From positions 1-21,266 of the forward strand of contig JAFGOB010000177.1 of the NCBI GenBank assembly GCA_016926695.1: 21,266 nt of DNA, written 5' to 3'. Below are positions 21,181-21,266 of this stretch, in pieces (the stretch's first letter is position 1; each line of letters begins with the position of its first letter). The notes under the pieces were generated by a model that did not search any database, was not told the origin of the DNA, and saw nothing but the letters and a program-made list of their open reading frames with translations. A program made the position numbers and the translations under genes. The DNA is from Dehalococcoidales bacterium (GTDB taxonomy: Bacteria; Chloroflexota; Dehalococcoidia; Dehalococcoidales; UBA3254).

Positions 21181-21266
21181 ATTGCACCCTTTCTTACAAT
21201 CGGCTGGATTGCACCCTTTCTTACAATCGGCTGGATTGCACCCTTTCTTACAATCGGCTGGATTGC
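21181..21266. repeat. Perfect 27-bp tandem repeat, running off the window end
   Basis: Units start at 21181, 21208 and 21235, each exactly 27 bases (ATTGCACCCTTTCTTACAAT plus CGGCTGG), with a fourth beginning at 21262. All visible copies are identical and have no spacers, so this is a minisatellite and not a CRISPR. Each unit contains GATTG/CAATC arms able to form a hairpin. Copy number is unknown because the window ends inside the array. Confidence 0.95.

Noticed and set aside
21181..21266. CRISPR array
   Set aside because: The repeats are head-to-tail with no spacers between them.

Overview
The window reads as chromosomal DNA of a strictly anaerobic bacterium with moderately high GC. The gene content would fit an uncultured Chloroflexota lineage such as Dehalococcoidia, or a similar anaerobe, but this is inferred from gene families and I found no phylogenetic marker. 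Most genes encode oxygen-sensitive or low-potential redox enzymes: a molybdopterin oxidoreductase, a tungsten-type aldehyde:ferredoxin oxidoreductase (AOR), a 2-hydroxyacyl-CoA dehydratase/benzoyl-CoA reductase-type subunit, an IlvD/Edd-type dehydratase, several Fe-S proteins, and FAD oxidases paired with an HdrD/GlcF-like protein.

Layout. Positions 1-3597 (+) hold the 3' part of a molybdopterin oxidoreductase gene followed by an AOR, probably one operon, ending at a hairpin. Positions 3660-5063 (-) encode an orphan HgdB/BcrC-like subunit. A 470-bp divergent spacer rich in palindromes separates it from an IlvD-family dehydratase (5533-7224, +). A short pyruvate phosphate dikinase (7237-9495, -) converges on that gene.

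Positions 9.6-11.7 kb are a decayed accessory stretch: a methyltransferase C-terminal remnant, a small YcxB-like membrane protein, a broken REP-associated transposase with embedded REP-like hairpins, and a tRNA-Gly(CCC) with its own promoter. Next come a winged-helix/ferredoxin fusion protein (-) and an AT-rich toxin-antitoxin pair (+) in which the HigA-like antitoxin is fused to an ImmA/IrrE metallopeptidase.

Positions 14883-20648 (-) form a four-gene operon: FAD oxidase, HdrD/GlcF-like Fe-S protein, second FAD oxidase, and a UroD-superfamily protein. A near-consensus promoter abuts a perfect palindromic operator upstream. The two flavoproteins plus a two-CCG-domain Fe-S protein resemble GlcDEF/lactate-oxidase machinery. 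The last 300 bases hold a nested inverted-repeat element and a perfect 27-bp tandem repeat cut off by the window end.

How the genes may work together (inference). The flavoprotein/Fe-S operon could oxidise a hydroxy acid or similar substrate and pass electrons through Fe-S centres. AOR and the molybdoenzyme would handle aldehyde/acid redox chemistry. The dehydratases and PPDK would feed 2-oxo acids and PEP into central carbon metabolism. The best candidates for something undescribed are the FAD-Fe-S-FAD-UroD operon with its operator, and the IlvD-family protein with an altered active site.
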